A DNA stretch of 64,000 nucleotides from Phocaeicola plebeius DSM 17135. Lineage in GTDB: Bacteria; Bacteroidota; Bacteroidia; Bacteroidales; Bacteroidaceae. Location of the stretch: assembly GCF_000187895.1 (NCBI RefSeq), contig NZ_DS990130.1, positions 682,001-746,000 of the forward strand, written 5' to 3'. The notes beneath the pieces were generated by a model, which saw only the letters and a program-made list of their open reading frames with translations, ran no database searches and had not been told where the DNA came from. Shown in pieces: positions 63,134-64,000 of this stretch; position 1 is the stretch's first letter, and each line of letters opens with the position of its first letter. Position numbers and translations under genes: made by a program.

Positions 63134-63691
63134 TCAGTCAATATTTCCTATGGTAAATTTCTCAGGGTGTTTCCCTTTGAAATCCTTGAAATATAACTTG
63201 ATTTCCTTCATGTCTTTTTCAATGTCACCCGTGGGCAAGAGGTATTTTCCTGCTGTAATGCACTTCTTTTCATAATCTATTCCAATCAGTACAATCGGAA
63301 TTTTAGCCCCCAAGGCAATGTAATAGAATCCCTTTTTCCAGTCGGGATTAGCCGAACGTGTTCCTTCCGGTGTAATGGCCAGATGGAATGTGTCACTTTT
63401 TTCAATGCGTTGCACCAGTTGGTCTACCATAGAAGTACGCTTGTCACGATGTACGGGGATACCTCCCATTTTCCGGAATATGATTCCCAATGGGAAGAAG
63501 AACCATTCCTTTTTCATCAGAAAACCCGATTCACGCCCTATGGCCGTGATAAACAATTTTCCGATGAACAAGTCCCAGTTGGTGGTATGCGGAGCTGCAC
63601 AGATGATGCACTTCTTAAAATCGGGTACATTTACTTCTGCTTTCCAGCCCAGCAGTTTGTGGTAGATAAACCGGCAGATAGCTTGTTTCAT
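63134..63691 (-). CDS. PlsC-type 1-acylglycerol-3-phosphate acyltransferase
   Basis: 185 residues, membrane-associated acyltransferase. The HxxxxD motif is H-T-T-N-W-D (about residues 36-41, catalytic His), and P-E-G-T-R-S (about 108-113) binds the acceptor phosphate. G-I-P-V-H-R-D-K-R and I-P-I-V-L-I-G-I-D are the other family blocks. Shorter than typical PlsC (~240) because the N-terminal membrane helix is short, as in many Bacteroidetes paralogues. It makes phosphatidic acid or acylates another lipid or glycolipid. Six bp after the small upstream gene, same operon. Confidence 0.88.
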   Translation of the reverse strand: MKQAICRFIYHKLLGWKAEVNVPDFKKCIICAAPHTTNWDLFIGKLFITAIGRESGFLMKKEWFFFPLGIIFRKMGGIPVHRDKRTSMVDQLVQRIEKSDTFHLAITPEGTRSANPDWKKGFYYIALGAKIPIVLIGIDYEKKCITAGKYLLPTGDIEKDMKEIKLYFKDFKGKHPEKFTIGNID

Positions 63692-63697
63692 GTGCTG

Positions 63698-63970
63698 TTA
63701 TTTCGACAGTTCTTCCAGTTTCTTGAATACGTTGTCTACTTCAGCATTGAAGTCAGCTCTCAGTTTCTTGTAGAACAATTTCACGCTGCCCGGTTCTGTG
63801 TGGCTGATGCGGCTGATGATATCATTACGCAGGTTAATAATCTGCAGGAATACCTCGCTGTAAGCTTCCCGTTTTTCTGCATTTGCGTTTGCCGATTCTA
63901 CCAGGCAGAGTCCTGCTGCCAGTTCTGTAATATAATTGACTGTTTTTTTCAATGATCTTCTACTAGCCAT
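63698..63970 (-). CDS. Conserved hypothetical short helical protein
   Basis: 90 residues, no signal peptide, no known motif. Mostly helical and highly charged: basic start (A-S-R-R-S-L-K-K-T-V), a central R-N-D-I-I-S-R-I-S-H-T-E-P-G-S-V, and a Lys/Asp-rich end. It precedes the acyltransferase by 6 bp and is probably co-transcribed. Function unknown. Confidence 0.7.
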   Translation of the reverse strand: MASRRSLKKTVNYITELAAGLCLVESANANAEKREAYSEVFLQIINLRNDIISRISHTEPGSVKLFYKKLRADFNAEVDNVFKKLEELSK

Positions 63971-64000
63971 AATTCTAAAGTTTTTAGTTAATAAAAAATG

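Overview
The window is a chromosomal segment of a Bacteroidales bacterium, most likely family Bacteroidaceae (Bacteroides or Phocaeicola). The evidence is a SusC/SusD pair, a NUDIX-type arabinose regulator (AraR), a fused FeoA-FeoB, a small histone-H1-like protein, DUF4421/DUF4468-type proteins, and many promoters of the Bacteroidetes -33/-7 type (TTTG, about 20 bp, TAnnTTTG). I cannot fix the species. No rRNA, tRNA, CRISPR array, insertion sequence or phage gene was seen.

Layout. 1-1020: end of a biotin operon (bioC 3' end, bioD). 1149-4028: a Trp/Tyr/Gly-rich exported protein and a FadL-like outer-membrane protein. 4095-9189 (minus): a putative porin, an anchored solute-binding-like protein, a Gfo/Idh/MocA oxidoreductase and a DUF4421 protein in one operon. 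9361-12521 (minus): a four-subunit 2-oxoacid:ferredoxin oxidoreductase (ferredoxin, alpha, beta, gamma) led by a TPR protein and containing an unlisted 57-residue membrane protein. 12875-15169: a fused NADPH/ferredoxin-reductase-type GltA. 15334-19054 (minus): a DUF4468 protein, then transketolase and rpiB from their own promoter. 19189-26963 (minus): an L-arabinose catabolic cluster (symporter; then galM-araR-araD-araA-araB) with AGTGT-N6/7-ACACT palindromes before both transcription units.

27257-46781 is a carbohydrate-acquisition region. It holds a heparinase II/III-like lyase, a membrane-bound sensor joined directly to an AraC DNA-binding domain with no kinase, an ECF sigma factor without an anti-sigma gene, SusC, SusD, an Ig-like surface glycan-binding lipoprotein, an alginate-lyase-family lipoprotein, a GH2 beta-galactosidase and an alpha/beta-hydrolase-like secreted protein. 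The susC-to-lyase stretch is visibly more AT-rich than its flanks. The target polysaccharide cannot be named, though a uronic-acid-containing glycan is plausible from the two lyase families.

46874-63970: OmpA-family lipoprotein, FeoAB with its Cys-rich partner, tilS, a histone-H1-like protein, a very large double sensor kinase with its response regulator and a shortened AbgT-like membrane protein, a TlpA-type thioredoxin lipoprotein, a POT peptide transporter, a TPR protein, a NahK-like sugar kinase, an acyltransferase and a short conserved hypothetical.

The most unusual item is the double kinase at 52254-56681. Its first half has an intact ATP-binding domain but a glycine where the phospho-accepting histidine should be. 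Its second half has the histidine (HETIYYP) but a ruined ATP-binding domain. A lipoprotein-like signal sits at the junction. The partner gene at 57425 looks like an AbgT transporter stripped of its transport core. A related three-hairpin intergenic repeat also occurs twice, each time between convergent genes.
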